From Nonomuraea montanisoli (GTDB lineage: Bacteria; Actinomycetota; Actinomycetes; Streptosporangiales; Streptosporangiaceae): DNA of 64,000 nucleotides. Position numbers and translations under genes: made by a program. Numbering within the stretch: position 1 is the stretch's first letter; the number at the start of each line of letters is the position of its first letter. The DNA is taken from positions 1-64,000 of the forward strand of contig NZ_JABWGN010000008.1 in the NCBI RefSeq assembly GCF_013363975.1. The letters are read 5' to 3'. Positions 50,798 through 59,131 of this stretch are shown here, piece after piece. The notes under the pieces were generated by a model. The model was not told the DNA's origin. It did no database searches and was given only the letters and a program-made list of their open reading frames with translations.

Positions 50798-52488
50798 GCG
50801 GCGAACAGCGCCGCGTGCCGGGTGCGGAGCTCGCGCTTGAGCACCTTGCCGGTGGGGCCGAGCGGATAGTCCTCGCCGGTCCGCGCGATGACCACCGCGC
50901 CCAGCGTGGCCAGGCCGGCCTCGGCCAGCGCCTTGTTGGCCCTGTCCCGCACCTCCTCGGCGGTGGCGTCCGCGGCGTCCGCCTGCAGCCGCACCACGGC
51001 GATCGGCCGCTGCCCCTCGCCCGGCGGCCCCGGCACGCCGACGACCGAGCAGTCCTGCACCAGGTCCGCGCAGTCGGCGATGAGGACCTCCTCGACGGGC
51101 AGGCTGTAGACCGGCCCGGCCAGGGTGTCGATGACGTCCACGGTGCGGTCGAGGTGGTAGAACCTGCCCTCGGCGTCGCGGCGGGCCACGTCGCCGGTCA
51201 GCCAGAAGCCGTTGAGTTCGAAGCTCTCGGTCAGGCGCTGGTCGTTCCAGTAGCCGGGGGTGCGGGAGGGGGTGATCACTCCCAGCAGGCCGACGGTGCC
51301 GTCGGGCACCTCCTCGCCGTTCTCGTCCAGCACCGCGGCCCTGATGACCGCGTCCTGCGCCCTGCCCACGCAGCGGTCGTCGCGCGGCGTCTCGGGCGTG
51401 AACACCATGCCGAACAGCGCCATGCCCATCTCGGACGACCCCAGCCCGTCGATGAACTGCGAGCCCGGCAGCGGCTCGCCGGCCGAGGCGCCGGCGGGCA
51501 GCAGCCACGGCTTGATCAGCCCGGCCGGACGCTCGCCGAGCTGGACCAGCCGCCGGATGTGCCCGAAGTGAGCGGAGTCGCCGGTGTTGAACCACGAGTG
51601 CACCCGGGCCGCGCCCTCGACCGGCAGCTCGCCGGTGGCCAGCTCGACGAACGTGCGCGGGAACGAGGCGACCATGGTGGGCTGGAACGCCTCCATCACC
51701 GGCTCCACCACGGCGCGCCGCCAGTCCGACATCACCACGGTCGGCAGGCCGAGCAGGACCGCGGTGAGGAAGTAGCTCAGGCCCCCCGCGTGCGTGTGCG
51801 GCATGAGCGACATGAGCCGGTCGTACGGCTCCGCCGGGAAGCGCTCCATCCGGGCCTGCTTGCCGTCCCAGAAGGACCGGTGGCCGAGCGTCGTGGACTT
51901 CGGCACGCCGGTGGTGCCGGAGGAGTGGATCAGAGCGACGATGTCGTCCGGCTCGTGCCGGTGGGGGTAGGACTCCGGCAGCGTGCCCGAGGCGACGTCG
52001 AAGGCGCGGACCTCGGAGGCGAGCGCGACGAACCGCGGCCGGTTCTGCGGGTCGTCGCGGTAGGCGAGCTGCAGCCGGGTGGTGTCGTCGGCGACGACGC
52101 CCACCACGCCCACGTGGTTGAGGTAGCGGATCATGACGTCCGGCCGCATCGCGTCGTTGACCATCGCCGGGACGGCGCCGAGCGCGGTGAGCGCCAGGAA
52201 GTGGATCAGCGGCTCCAGGCCCTCGGCCACGACGATCGCGACCGGGTCGCCCGGCCGCACGCCGTTGGCGTGGTACCAGCGGGCGTAGCCGTCGCGCATC
52301 CGGGCCAGGTCCACCAGGCTGTGGCCGCGCAGCACGACCTGGCCGCGGTGGTCGAGACGGTGGGTGTGGACGAACGGCACGTCCCGGTGGGGGTTGCCCT
52401 CCAGGGCGTGGTCGAGGAAGTTGCCGGCGCCCAGGCCGGGCTCGGTCATGAACCGCCGGCGGACGGGCAGGGGAGCGATCGAGGTCAT
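50794..52488 (-). CDS. ANL-superfamily acyl-CoA/AMP ligase
   Basis: 564 residues, ATG overlapping the amine oxidase stop. ANL motifs: ALIHSSGTTGVPKSTTLGHR (P-loop), QFIDGLGSSEMGMALFG, WLTGDVARRDAEGRFYHLDR, and catalytic Lys in PLGPTGKVLKRELR. The N-terminal half resembles long- and medium-chain acyl ligases, although the substrate cannot be read. It might activate a fatty or aryl acid, or, as in some diazo pathways, use ATP for nitrite activation; the last is speculation. Confidence 0.85.
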   Translation of the reverse strand: MTSIAPLPVRRRFMTEPGLGAGNFLDHALEGNPHRDVPFVHTHRLDHRGQVVLRGHSLVDLARMRDGYARWYHANGVRPGDPVAIVVAEGLEPLIHFLALTALGAVPAMVNDAMRPDVMIRYLNHVGVVGVVADDTTRLQLAYRDDPQNRPRFVALASEVRAFDVASGTLPESYPHRHEPDDIVALIHSSGTTGVPKSTTLGHRSFWDGKQARMERFPAEPYDRLMSLMPHTHAGGLSYFLTAVLLGLPTVVMSDWRRAVVEPVMEAFQPTMVASFPRTFVELATGELPVEGAARVHSWFNTGDSAHFGHIRRLVQLGERPAGLIKPWLLPAGASAGEPLPGSQFIDGLGSSEMGMALFGMVFTPETPRDDRCVGRAQDAVIRAAVLDENGEEVPDGTVGLLGVITPSRTPGYWNDQRLTESFELNGFWLTGDVARRDAEGRFYHLDRTVDVIDTLAGPVYSLPVEEVLIADCADLVQDCSVVGVPGPPGEGQRPIAVVRLQADAADATAEEVRDRANKALAEAGLATLGAVVIARTGEDYPLGPTGKVLKRELRTRHAALFAA

Positions 52489-53810
52489 GGTGTTTCCCTC
52501 CAGGTGATCTCTGCGGCCACGCGGTGACCTGACCGGATGGCGCCTTCCATGAGGCCGAAGAACTCGGTGCTGGTCTCGGTGCCGGCCCAGTGCACGCGCC
52601 CGTGCGGGGCGGCCAGCCCGGGGCCGAGGCGCAGCCAGTCGCCCGGGCCGAACAGGGCCGCGTAGCAGCCCCGGCTGTGCGGCTCGTTGACCCAGTCGGT
52701 GAGGTGGAACGCGATCGGCGGCGGCAGCTCGGGGAACAGCCGCGCGGCCTGCGCCACGGCCAGCTCGCGCTGCTCGGCGGCGGGGAGCGCGGCGTAACGG
52801 ATGGCCTCGCCGCCGGTGACGAAGCCGGTGAGCACGCCCGCCCGCCCTCCGGCGGGGGAGTCGTCCACGGTGGACAGCAGGGGACCCTCGGCGCTGACCG
52901 ACCAGCCGGACAGGCCCAGCTCGCGCCAGAGCGGCGACGGGTAGACCAGGTGGACCTTCACCGCGCAGCCCGGGCCGGTCGCCGGGGTGGAGCGGGGCGC
53001 GGGCGGCCCGGGCCGGTGGTCGATCGCGTCGGCGAGCACCGGGGGGACCGCCACGACGGCGTGGGTGCCCCGCACCGGGCCGCGCGGGGTGGTGGCGGTG
53101 ACGCCGCCGGCGTCCTGGTGGAGCGCCCGGACCGGCTCGCCCAGGCGTACCCGGTCGCCCAGGGCGGCGGCCAGCCGCTCGCAGAGCTGATGCGCGCCGC
53201 CGGCGATCCGCCACTCCTGCGCCCCTCCCTCGAACGCGTTGAGGTAGCGGATCCCGCCGCCGGAGCGCAGGTAGAAGGCCATGTGCAGGACCGACACGCG
53301 GGCCGGGTCGGCGGCCATCATCTCGCCGAGGAACAGCGGGAAGAACAGCCGCGCGTCCGGGTGGCGCAGGTGCTCGGCCGCCCACCGCTCCGCGGTCACG
53401 CCGTCGAGCCGGGCGGCGTCCTGCGTCAGCCAGGGGGCGTCCGGCCGGACGAGGCGGGTGACCTCCTCCAGCGCGTCGAACATCTCGCCCAGCGCGACCG
53501 CGGACAGCGGCGGGAACCGGCCGGGCCGGGTCCGGCCCTCGTCGCGGAGGGCGAACCGGCCGGCTCCCGCCACACTGGCCGGCGTGGTCTTCAGGTCCAG
53601 CTCGGCGAGCAGGGCGGTGAGCGCGGTGTGCCGCTCGCCCAGGTACGCGGCGCCCGCGTCCACCCAGCCGCCCGGCTCGACCTCCAGGCCGCGCGTCCGG
53701 CCGCCCACCTGCTCCCGCGCCTCCAGCACGGTGACCTCGGCGCCGCGCGCGACCAGGTCGGTCGCCGCGGTCAGCCCGGCCAGCCCGGCTCCCACGACGA
53801 CGACGTTCAC
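52485..53810 (-). CDS. Flavin amine oxidase (MAO-like)
   Basis: 441 residues, GTG start overlapping the carrier-protein stop. FAD-binding N terminus VVVVGAGLAGLTAATDLVAR and EAREQVGGRTRGLEVEPGGW. The C-terminal FAD segment is VHWAGTETSTEFFGLMEGAI, as in monoamine and putrescine oxidases. It would oxidise an amine to an imine. Position next to the carrier protein suggests that a carrier-bound beta-lysine residue is oxidised, perhaps with ring closure. No signal peptide, so it acts in the cytoplasm. Confidence 0.85.
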   Translation of the reverse strand: MNVVVVGAGLAGLTAATDLVARGAEVTVLEAREQVGGRTRGLEVEPGGWVDAGAAYLGERHTALTALLAELDLKTTPASVAGAGRFALRDEGRTRPGRFPPLSAVALGEMFDALEEVTRLVRPDAPWLTQDAARLDGVTAERWAAEHLRHPDARLFFPLFLGEMMAADPARVSVLHMAFYLRSGGGIRYLNAFEGGAQEWRIAGGAHQLCERLAAALGDRVRLGEPVRALHQDAGGVTATTPRGPVRGTHAVVAVPPVLADAIDHRPGPPAPRSTPATGPGCAVKVHLVYPSPLWRELGLSGWSVSAEGPLLSTVDDSPAGGRAGVLTGFVTGGEAIRYAALPAAEQRELAVAQAARLFPELPPPIAFHLTDWVNEPHSRGCYAALFGPGDWLRLGPGLAAPHGRVHWAGTETSTEFFGLMEGAIRSGHRVAAEITWRETP

Positions 53811-54025
53811 GCCGCCTCCGCGATCTTCTTGGAAAGGGCGTTCGGGGTGGGCGCGTCGAGGAGGTCGTCGAATTCCAGCTCCACCCCGGTGGCACGGGCG
53901 ACCGCGCTCAGCACGCGCGTGGCGAGCAGCGAATCCCCGCCCATGACGAAAAAGTCGGAATCAGCGTTGACCTCGGAAATTTCCAGCACTTCGCGGAATA
54001 CAGCGGATACGGCGTCGACATTCAC
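53807..54025 (-). CDS. Free-standing peptidyl carrier protein
   Basis: 72 residues. The phosphopantetheine-binding Ser32 lies in DFFVMGGDSLLATRVLSAV, the typical GGDSL motif of NRPS carrier proteins. GTG start with AGGAGA about 10 bases upstream. It lies 13 bases after the adenylation domain gene and overlaps the amine oxidase gene, so the amino acid is probably loaded by the first and processed by the second while bound. Confidence 0.93.
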   Translation of the reverse strand: MNVDAVSAVFREVLEISEVNADSDFFVMGGDSLLATRVLSAVARATGVELEFDDLLDAPTPNALSKKIAEAA

Positions 54026-54038
54026 GAAAGGGGTCTCC

Positions 54039-55577
54039 TTAAACGGCGGCCGACTGGTATCGCCGGTGCGATCCGGCGCGGTCGACTTTCCCGCTCGCCG
54101 TGTGGACGAGCTCGGGTACGACGGTGATCCGGTGGGGGACGAGATGAGCCGGGACGTGCTCGCGCAGGTAGGCGAGGACCTCCCCGGCCAGGGACGCGGT
54201 CATGGCGGGGGAGCGGGGCACGACGTAGGCGGCGAGCGTCGTGTGGCCGGCGACCGGGACGCCCACCACGGCCACCGCCCCCACCCGCGGGTGGCCGGCG
54301 ATCTGGGCCTCCACCTCGCCCGGGTCCACCCGGACGCCGCGGACCTTGAGCTGGTGGTCCAGCCGTCCCTCGTGGAGGAGCGCGCCGTCCGGGCGGCGGC
54401 TGACCCGGTCGCCGGTGCGGAACCACCGCCGGGGGCCGTCGCCCGGTCCGCCGTCCTCGGGGGCGGCGTCCAGCTCGGTGAACCGCTCGGCGGTGGCCTC
54501 CGGCCGGTCCCGGTACCCCAGGGCCAGCGCGGGGCCGCCGACCAGCAGCTCGCCGTCCTCGGTGATCCGCTCGACGACGTGGGGGAGGGGCCGGCCGATC
54601 GGCACCCGGTCGTCCGGCCCGCCTTCCAGCGGGCCTGCCGGTCCGCTTTCCGGGGTGTGCGGGCCGTGCAGGTCGACGGCGTGCGTGATGAGCGTGGTCT
54701 CGGTGCACCCGTACGTGTTGAGCAGGCGGACGGCGCCGAGGCCGAGGGCGCGCCAGTCGGCCAGCCGTACCGGGTTGACCGCCTCGCCGCCGACGACGAC
54801 CAGCCGCACCGACGGCGGCAGGGCGGCCCGCTCGGCCGTCAGGTGATGGACCAGCTCGTGCCAGAACGCGGTGGGCAGGTCCAGGACGGTGATCCGCTCG
54901 GCGTCGATCATCCGCAGCATCCGGCGGAGCGACCCGGAGTAGGCGTGGTCGTGGAAGACCAGCGTCGCGCCCGAGGTCAGCGCGGGCAGGATCTCCTCCA
55001 GGCAGGTGTCCCAGTTCAGGGACGCGAACTGGAGCACCCGGTCGTCCGGGGTGATCCCGAACAGCTCGCGCAGCCCGGCCGTCACGACCGAGATCGCGCC
55101 CCGCGGCGTCACCACCGGCTTCGGCTCGCCGGTGGAGCCGGAGGTGAACAGGATGTACGCGGGGTCGTCCGCCGCGACCGCCGTGAAGCCCGCCGCGGGC
55201 GGATCGGCCGGACCGGGAAGCCGCGTCAGGCGCACCCCGGGCGGCACGGCGGAGCCCGGCTCGCCGATCACCGCGCGGCAGCCGCTCGCCGCGATCATCG
55301 CCTCCCGGCGCGGCCACGGGTACGCCGGATCGATCGGGCAGTAGACCCCGCCGGCCGCCAGCACGCCGAGCAGCGCGGCCACGGTGTCCGGCGAACGCGA
55401 CGTCAGCACCCCGACCACTCCGGGATCCGGGCCCAGCCGGCGCGCCGTCGCCCGGACCCAGGCGTCCAGTTCCGTGTACGTGACCGTCCGGTCATGGCGC
55501 GTCACGGCCGGGCGGTCCGGATGAAGGCGCACCGTTTCGGAAAACGCTTTCATCACATCACGAAATGGATAGGACAC
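54039..55577 (-). CDS. Stand-alone NRPS adenylation domain
   Basis: 512 residues from GTG 55575-55577 (AAAGGGG upstream). NRPS core motifs A3 (YILFTSGSTGEPKPVVTPRG), A5 (NTYGCTETTLI), A7 (RWFRTGDRVSRRPDG), A8 (LDHQLKVRGVRVDPGEVEAQ) and A10 (TASGKVDRAG) are present; no condensation or carrier domain is fused. By hand alignment to GrsA the pocket residues read about D-T-E-D-V-G-T-L-I-K, with acidic residues at the 239 and 278 positions, as suits a basic side chain such as lysine or beta-lysine. It should load the adjacent carrier protein. Confidence 0.88.
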   Translation of the reverse strand: MSYPFRDVMKAFSETVRLHPDRPAVTRHDRTVTYTELDAWVRATARRLGPDPGVVGVLTSRSPDTVAALLGVLAAGGVYCPIDPAYPWPRREAMIAASGCRAVIGEPGSAVPPGVRLTRLPGPADPPAAGFTAVAADDPAYILFTSGSTGEPKPVVTPRGAISVVTAGLRELFGITPDDRVLQFASLNWDTCLEEILPALTSGATLVFHDHAYSGSLRRMLRMIDAERITVLDLPTAFWHELVHHLTAERAALPPSVRLVVVGGEAVNPVRLADWRALGLGAVRLLNTYGCTETTLITHAVDLHGPHTPESGPAGPLEGGPDDRVPIGRPLPHVVERITEDGELLVGGPALALGYRDRPEATAERFTELDAAPEDGGPGDGPRRWFRTGDRVSRRPDGALLHEGRLDHQLKVRGVRVDPGEVEAQIAGHPRVGAVAVVGVPVAGHTTLAAYVVPRSPAMTASLAGEVLAYLREHVPAHLVPHRITVVPELVHTASGKVDRAGSHRRYQSAAV

Positions 55578-55776
55578 ACTTACCCCTTTCCATAGATGGC
55601 CACATACGGCGCGATACGCAATCCGAAGGCTGTTGCGGTACGAATGCGGGGAAATCGTGTTCATGGTGTTGGAGAGCACTGGATGCGAGCTTGTTTGGGA
55701 CAGGATGCGCGCTGGACTTCATCCGGTATCTCGCGCATCACGGGGTGTTACAACGATGTTTCAGACGGAGAGCGAT
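55578..55776. promoter_or_regulatory. Divergent promoter region of the biosynthetic operon and its SARP gene
   Basis: This 199-base gap is clearly lower in GC than its surroundings (AT-rich near 55560-55680 and 55730-55770), as actinomycete control regions often are. It must hold the promoters for the leftward operon and the rightward regulator. Short open frames on the plus strand here have no coding character. I could not fix SARP heptamer repeats with confidence. Confidence 0.5.
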
Positions 55777-57990
55777 ATGTCAGCTGAAACGGACCTGGCA
55801 GGTCTGGAGCAGGCCGTGAGAATCGGGCTCCTGGGAACGGTCCGGGCGTCGCGGGGGCGCCACGAGATCCCGCTCGGCACACCGCGCCAGCGCGCCGTGC
55901 TGGCGCTGCTCGCCCTCGACGCCGGACGTACGGTGTCGATGGAGCGGCTGATCGCGGCGCTGTGGGGGGAACGGCCGCCGGCCGGCGCCCGGGGCCTGGT
56001 GCAGGGGTACGTGTCGCGGCTCCGGCAGGTCCTGGCCAGGGCGGGGGTCACGATCGTCCACGGCCCGCAGGGCTACCTGCTGGGCCTCGCGGCCGAGCAG
56101 GTCGATCTGCACGAGTTCCGGCTGCTGGTGGCGCGGGCCCGGGCCACGGACTCGGACGAGGCCCAGGCGGCGGGGATGCGCAGCGCCCTGGAGCTGTGGC
56201 GCGGGGAGCCGCTGACCGGCATCACCGGCGGGGAGCTGCTGGACCGGCTGCGCGACACGCTGAGCGAGGAGCGGCTGGCCGTCACCGAGGAGTGCCTCAA
56301 CGCCGAGACCCGCGCCGGCCGTGACGCGGTGCTCATCCCCGAGCTGATCGCGCTGGTGGCGACGCACCCCCTGCGCGAGGGGCTGGTGGGCCTGCTCATG
56401 GTGGCGCTGTGCCGGGTCGGACGCCGCGCCGACGCGTTGGACCGTTACGAACACACCCGCCGGCACCTCAGCGAGGAGCTGGGGCTGGACCCCGGACCCG
56501 AGTTGCGCCAGCTCCGCCAGCGCATCCTGCGCGGCGACGTGCGCATGGCCCGCGCCCCGCGCCCGGCGCCCGTCGCGCACGCGGCCGTGCCCGCCCAGCT
56601 TCCGCCCGAGGCCGGGCCGTTCACCGGCCGTCACCAGGAGCTGAGCGTGCTCGACGAGATCGCGGTCCGCGGCGAGACGGCCGCCGTCGCCATGGTGACC
56701 GGCGCGGGCGGCGTCGGTAAGACCGCGCTGGCCGTGCACTGGGGCCACCGGGTCCGCTCGCTGTTCCCCGACGGCCAGCTCTACGTCGACCTGCACGGCT
56801 GCTCGCCGGAGCGGCCCCTGCCGCCGATCGAGGCGCTGGGCCGGCTGCTGCGCGCGCTGGGCGTGCCGCCGGAACGGGTGCCGGACACCGTGGAGGAGGC
56901 GAGCGCCGCCTACCGCAGCCTGCTGGCCGACCGGCGCGTGCTGGTGGTCCTGGACAACGCCGGCGGCGTCGACCAGGTCCGCCCGCTCCTGCCCGGCGGC
57001 CGGCGCTGCGTCACCGTCGTCACCAGCCGCGACCGGCTGACCGGCCTGGTCGCCCGCGACGGCGCGATCCCGGTGCCGCTCGGGATGCTCATGCCCGAGG
57101 AGGCGGTCTCGCTCTTCGACGCGATCCTCGGCAGCCGCCGATTAGCGGCGGAACCCGCCGCCGCCCTCGAACTCGCCCGGCTCTGCGGGTACCTGCCGCT
57201 GGCGCTGCGGATCGCCGCCGCCGCCATCGTCGCCGCGCCGGGCAGGGACATCACCGGACAGGCACGCCGGCTCACCCGGGCCCGGCTGTCCATCCTCGAC
57301 CTCCACGACGACCCCCACGCCGCGGTCCGCGGCGCCTTCGACCTGTCGTACCGCCGCCTCGATCCGCCGTCCCGGCGGTTGTTCCGGCTGCTGGGGCTGC
57401 TGCCCTGGCCGGCCTTCACCCGCGAGGAGGCCGCCGCGCTGATCGGCGCCGGCGCCGAGGCGGCCGACCGGCTCCTGAGCCGGCTCTGCGCCGCCCACCT
57501 GGTCGATGAGTGCGGGACCGGCCGTTACACCTTCCACGACCTGATCAGGGAGTACGCGCGCGAACGGGCCTTCGCCGAGGACAGCCCCGCCGCCCGGGAC
57601 CACGCCCTGGCCGCCCTGCACGCCCGGCCCGGCGAGGAGCCGTCCGCGCCCCGCCCCGGCGACGGCCGCCTCACCGTCGTCACGGGCATCGTCCCCGACG
57701 CGCCCGTACGGCCGCCCGCCCTGACGGACGGCGCCCTGTCGCTGGCCGAGGCGTCGCCGGCGGCCCGGGTGGACGGTGCTCTGTCGCTGGCGGAGGTGCC
57801 TGCGACGGCCCGGGTGGACGGCGCCCTGTCGCTCGCCGAGGCGCCACCCGCCGCCCGGGTGGACGGTGCTCTGTCGCTCGCGGAGGCGCCACCCGCCGCC
57901 CGGGCGGCCGGGCAGCACGCCGGCGGGAGCGTGGACCCGCTCGCGCGCTGGGTCGCCATCCGGCGGGCCGGGGTGAGGATGGTCTTCTAG
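55777..57990 (+). CDS. SARP-NB-ARC regulator lacking TPR domain (probable cluster activator)
   Basis: 737 residues from ATG 55777 (GGAGAGCG upstream). Domains: OmpR-like HTH (about 12-100; LGTPRQRAVLALLALDAGRT), BTAD (about 105-250), and NB-ARC (about 275-600; FTGRHQELSVLDEIA, VTGAGGVGKTALAVHWGHRV, VLVVLDNAGG, LPLALRIAAAAIV). After a short winged segment (YTFHDLIREYARERAF) the protein ends in four 15-residue repeats (VDGALSLAEAPPAAR) and a 30-residue tail. The TPR array of AfsR-type proteins (about 1000 residues) is missing. Adjacent and divergent position marks it as the probable activator of the operon. Confidence 0.87.
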   Translation: MSAETDLAGLEQAVRIGLLGTVRASRGRHEIPLGTPRQRAVLALLALDAGRTVSMERLIAALWGERPPAGARGLVQGYVSRLRQVLARAGVTIVHGPQGYLLGLAAEQVDLHEFRLLVARARATDSDEAQAAGMRSALELWRGEPLTGITGGELLDRLRDTLSEERLAVTEECLNAETRAGRDAVLIPELIALVATHPLREGLVGLLMVALCRVGRRADALDRYEHTRRHLSEELGLDPGPELRQLRQRILRGDVRMARAPRPAPVAHAAVPAQLPPEAGPFTGRHQELSVLDEIAVRGETAAVAMVTGAGGVGKTALAVHWGHRVRSLFPDGQLYVDLHGCSPERPLPPIEALGRLLRALGVPPERVPDTVEEASAAYRSLLADRRVLVVLDNAGGVDQVRPLLPGGRRCVTVVTSRDRLTGLVARDGAIPVPLGMLMPEEAVSLFDAILGSRRLAAEPAAALELARLCGYLPLALRIAAAAIVAAPGRDITGQARRLTRARLSILDLHDDPHAAVRGAFDLSYRRLDPPSRRLFRLLGLLPWPAFTREEAAALIGAGAEAADRLLSRLCAAHLVDECGTGRYTFHDLIREYARERAFAEDSPAARDHALAALHARPGEEPSAPRPGDGRLTVVTGIVPDAPVRPPALTDGALSLAEASPAARVDGALSLAEVPATARVDGALSLAEAPPAARVDGALSLAEAPPAARAAGQHAGGSVDPLARWVAIRRAGVRMVF
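57724..57903. repeat. 45-bp tandem repeat, 4 units, in frame near the SARP gene 3' end
   Basis: Units at 57724, 57769, 57814 and 57859 encode DGALSLAEAPPAAR with small changes; the last two differ by very few bases. They stand where the TPR region of AfsR-like proteins would begin. Confidence 0.93.
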
Positions 57991-58098
57991 CCGATGAGCG
58001 CACGGCACTTCCGGCGCCGGCCCGGCGCGTGCTCCAGGACGGGCGAGACCGGCCGCGCTCCGCCGCTAGATTGCAGGAGTGACGTCGGTGGAGCGGTG

Positions 58099-58626
58099 AT
58101 GGGGGACACGGTGCGCGAATCGTCCGCCGGACAGGTGTCCGTGGACCCGGCCGCCGGGCGGCTGTCCGCGGACGATCCCGTGGTGGAGGCGGTGCTGACC
58201 GCGAGCCGGGCGCTGGTGGCCGTGGCCGCGCGCTCCATCGCGGCCGCCGGCGGTGACGTCACCCTTCCGCAGTTCCGGGCGCTGGTCCTGATCGCCGCGC
58301 GCGGGCCGCAACGGCTGGCCACCCTGGCCGAGGCGCTCCGCGTGAACCAGTCGACGGCCTCGCGCATGTGCGACCGGCTGGTGGCCAAGCGCCTGGTGCG
58401 GCGCAGCCGGTCCGCCAGCGACAGGCGTACGGTGCGCATCGCGCTCACTCAGGAAGGGCGGGCCCTGGTCGACGGGGTGACCCGGCACCGCCGTGGCGAC
58501 CTGGCGCGGATCCTGGCCCAGCTCACGCAGGAGCAGCGCGACGCCATGGTGGCGGCTCTGAACACCTTCAGCCTGGCGGCGGACGAGCAGCCCATCGCCG
58601 AGGGGGAGTTCCTCGAGGAGCTCTGA
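58099..58626 (+). CDS. MarR-family regulator
   Basis: 175 residues from ATG 58099 (GGTGGAG upstream). The MarR winged helix is clear: VTLPQFRALVLIAARGPQRL, then LATLAEALRVNQSTASRMCD, RLVAKRLVRRSRSASDRRTV and RIALTQEGRALVDGV. A 40-residue N-terminal and a short acidic C-terminal tail flank it. No divergent partner shows its target. It may regulate the nearby SARP cluster, the STAS gene or unlinked genes. Confidence 0.88.
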   Translation: MGDTVRESSAGQVSVDPAAGRLSADDPVVEAVLTASRALVAVAARSIAAAGGDVTLPQFRALVLIAARGPQRLATLAEALRVNQSTASRMCDRLVAKRLVRRSRSASDRRTVRIALTQEGRALVDGVTRHRRGDLARILAQLTQEQRDAMVAALNTFSLAADEQPIAEGEFLEEL

Positions 58627-58647
58627 CGGGGGCGCCCGGTGGCCCGG

Positions 58648-59022
58648 CTACGGGGGGTCGCCGCGGCGGGTCGGCCTGGCCAGCTCGCTCAGGGCTTCGT
58701 CCAGCGTGGGCGACATGGCGTCGGCGACGTGAGCCTCGACGCGTTCGCCCCCGCCCGCCACGACCAGCCGGCCGCCCGCCTGCGTGGCGTACCGCACCGC
58801 GTGGGCGAGCAGGTCGCCGCCCACCGGGTCGACGGCGCTCAGCCGCTCCGCGTCCACCACGACCAGCGGCGGGACGCGCCGGGCGAGGGCGCGTACCAGG
58901 GGCTGCTCAAGCGTGTGAGCCGTCGCGCGGACGAGGGCGCCGCTGAGCGCGAGCACGACCACGGGGCCGGCCTCCCACTCCTCCACCCGCAGGGACGGCG
59001 GCTGCGACGGGTTCGGGCTCAT
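58648..59022 (-). CDS. STAS-domain protein (anti-sigma factor antagonist-like)
   Basis: 124 residues. The STAS pattern is visible as GPVVVLALSGALVRATAHTL, EQPLVRALARRVPPLVVVDA and ERLSAVDPVGGDLLAHAVRY. The usual phosphorylatable Ser in the D-[ST]-S motif appears replaced: the loop reads LSAVDPVGG, so classical SpoIIAA-type phosphorylation may be lost. No anti-sigma kinase is adjacent. Start ATG 59020-59022. Confidence 0.7.
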   Translation of the reverse strand: MSPNPSQPPSLRVEEWEAGPVVVLALSGALVRATAHTLEQPLVRALARRVPPLVVVDAERLSAVDPVGGDLLAHAVRYATQAGGRLVVAGGGERVEAHVADAMSPTLDEALSELARPTRRGDPP

Positions 59023-59131
59023 GGCTGTCTGTCCTTCGGAAGGGCGCGACACGACGATGCCGACCAGACTTCCCGGCTCACCGTCGCCGACGGTAGCAGA
59101 TCCTTGCCCTGTGCAAGAAATGTAGGAGGAC

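Larger units (their letters stand above)
42103..55577 (-). other. Biosynthetic operon: beta-lysine-type amino acid, multiple adenylating enzymes, NarK transporter
   Basis: Twelve genes point leftward. From the adenylation domain to the thioesterase they are joined by 4-base overlaps or a 13-base gap, except a 51-base gap between MFS and SDR. Gaps of 16 and 28 bases lead into NarK and the first PaaK-like gene. This is consistent with one transcript from the 199-base divergent region next to the SARP gene. The set includes carrier protein, adenylation domain, KamA aminomutase, flavin amine oxidase, four ANL/PaaK-type ligases in all, ATP-grasp ligase, SDR, thioesterase and two transporters. I know no characterised cluster with this exact set. 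Confidence 0.8.
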
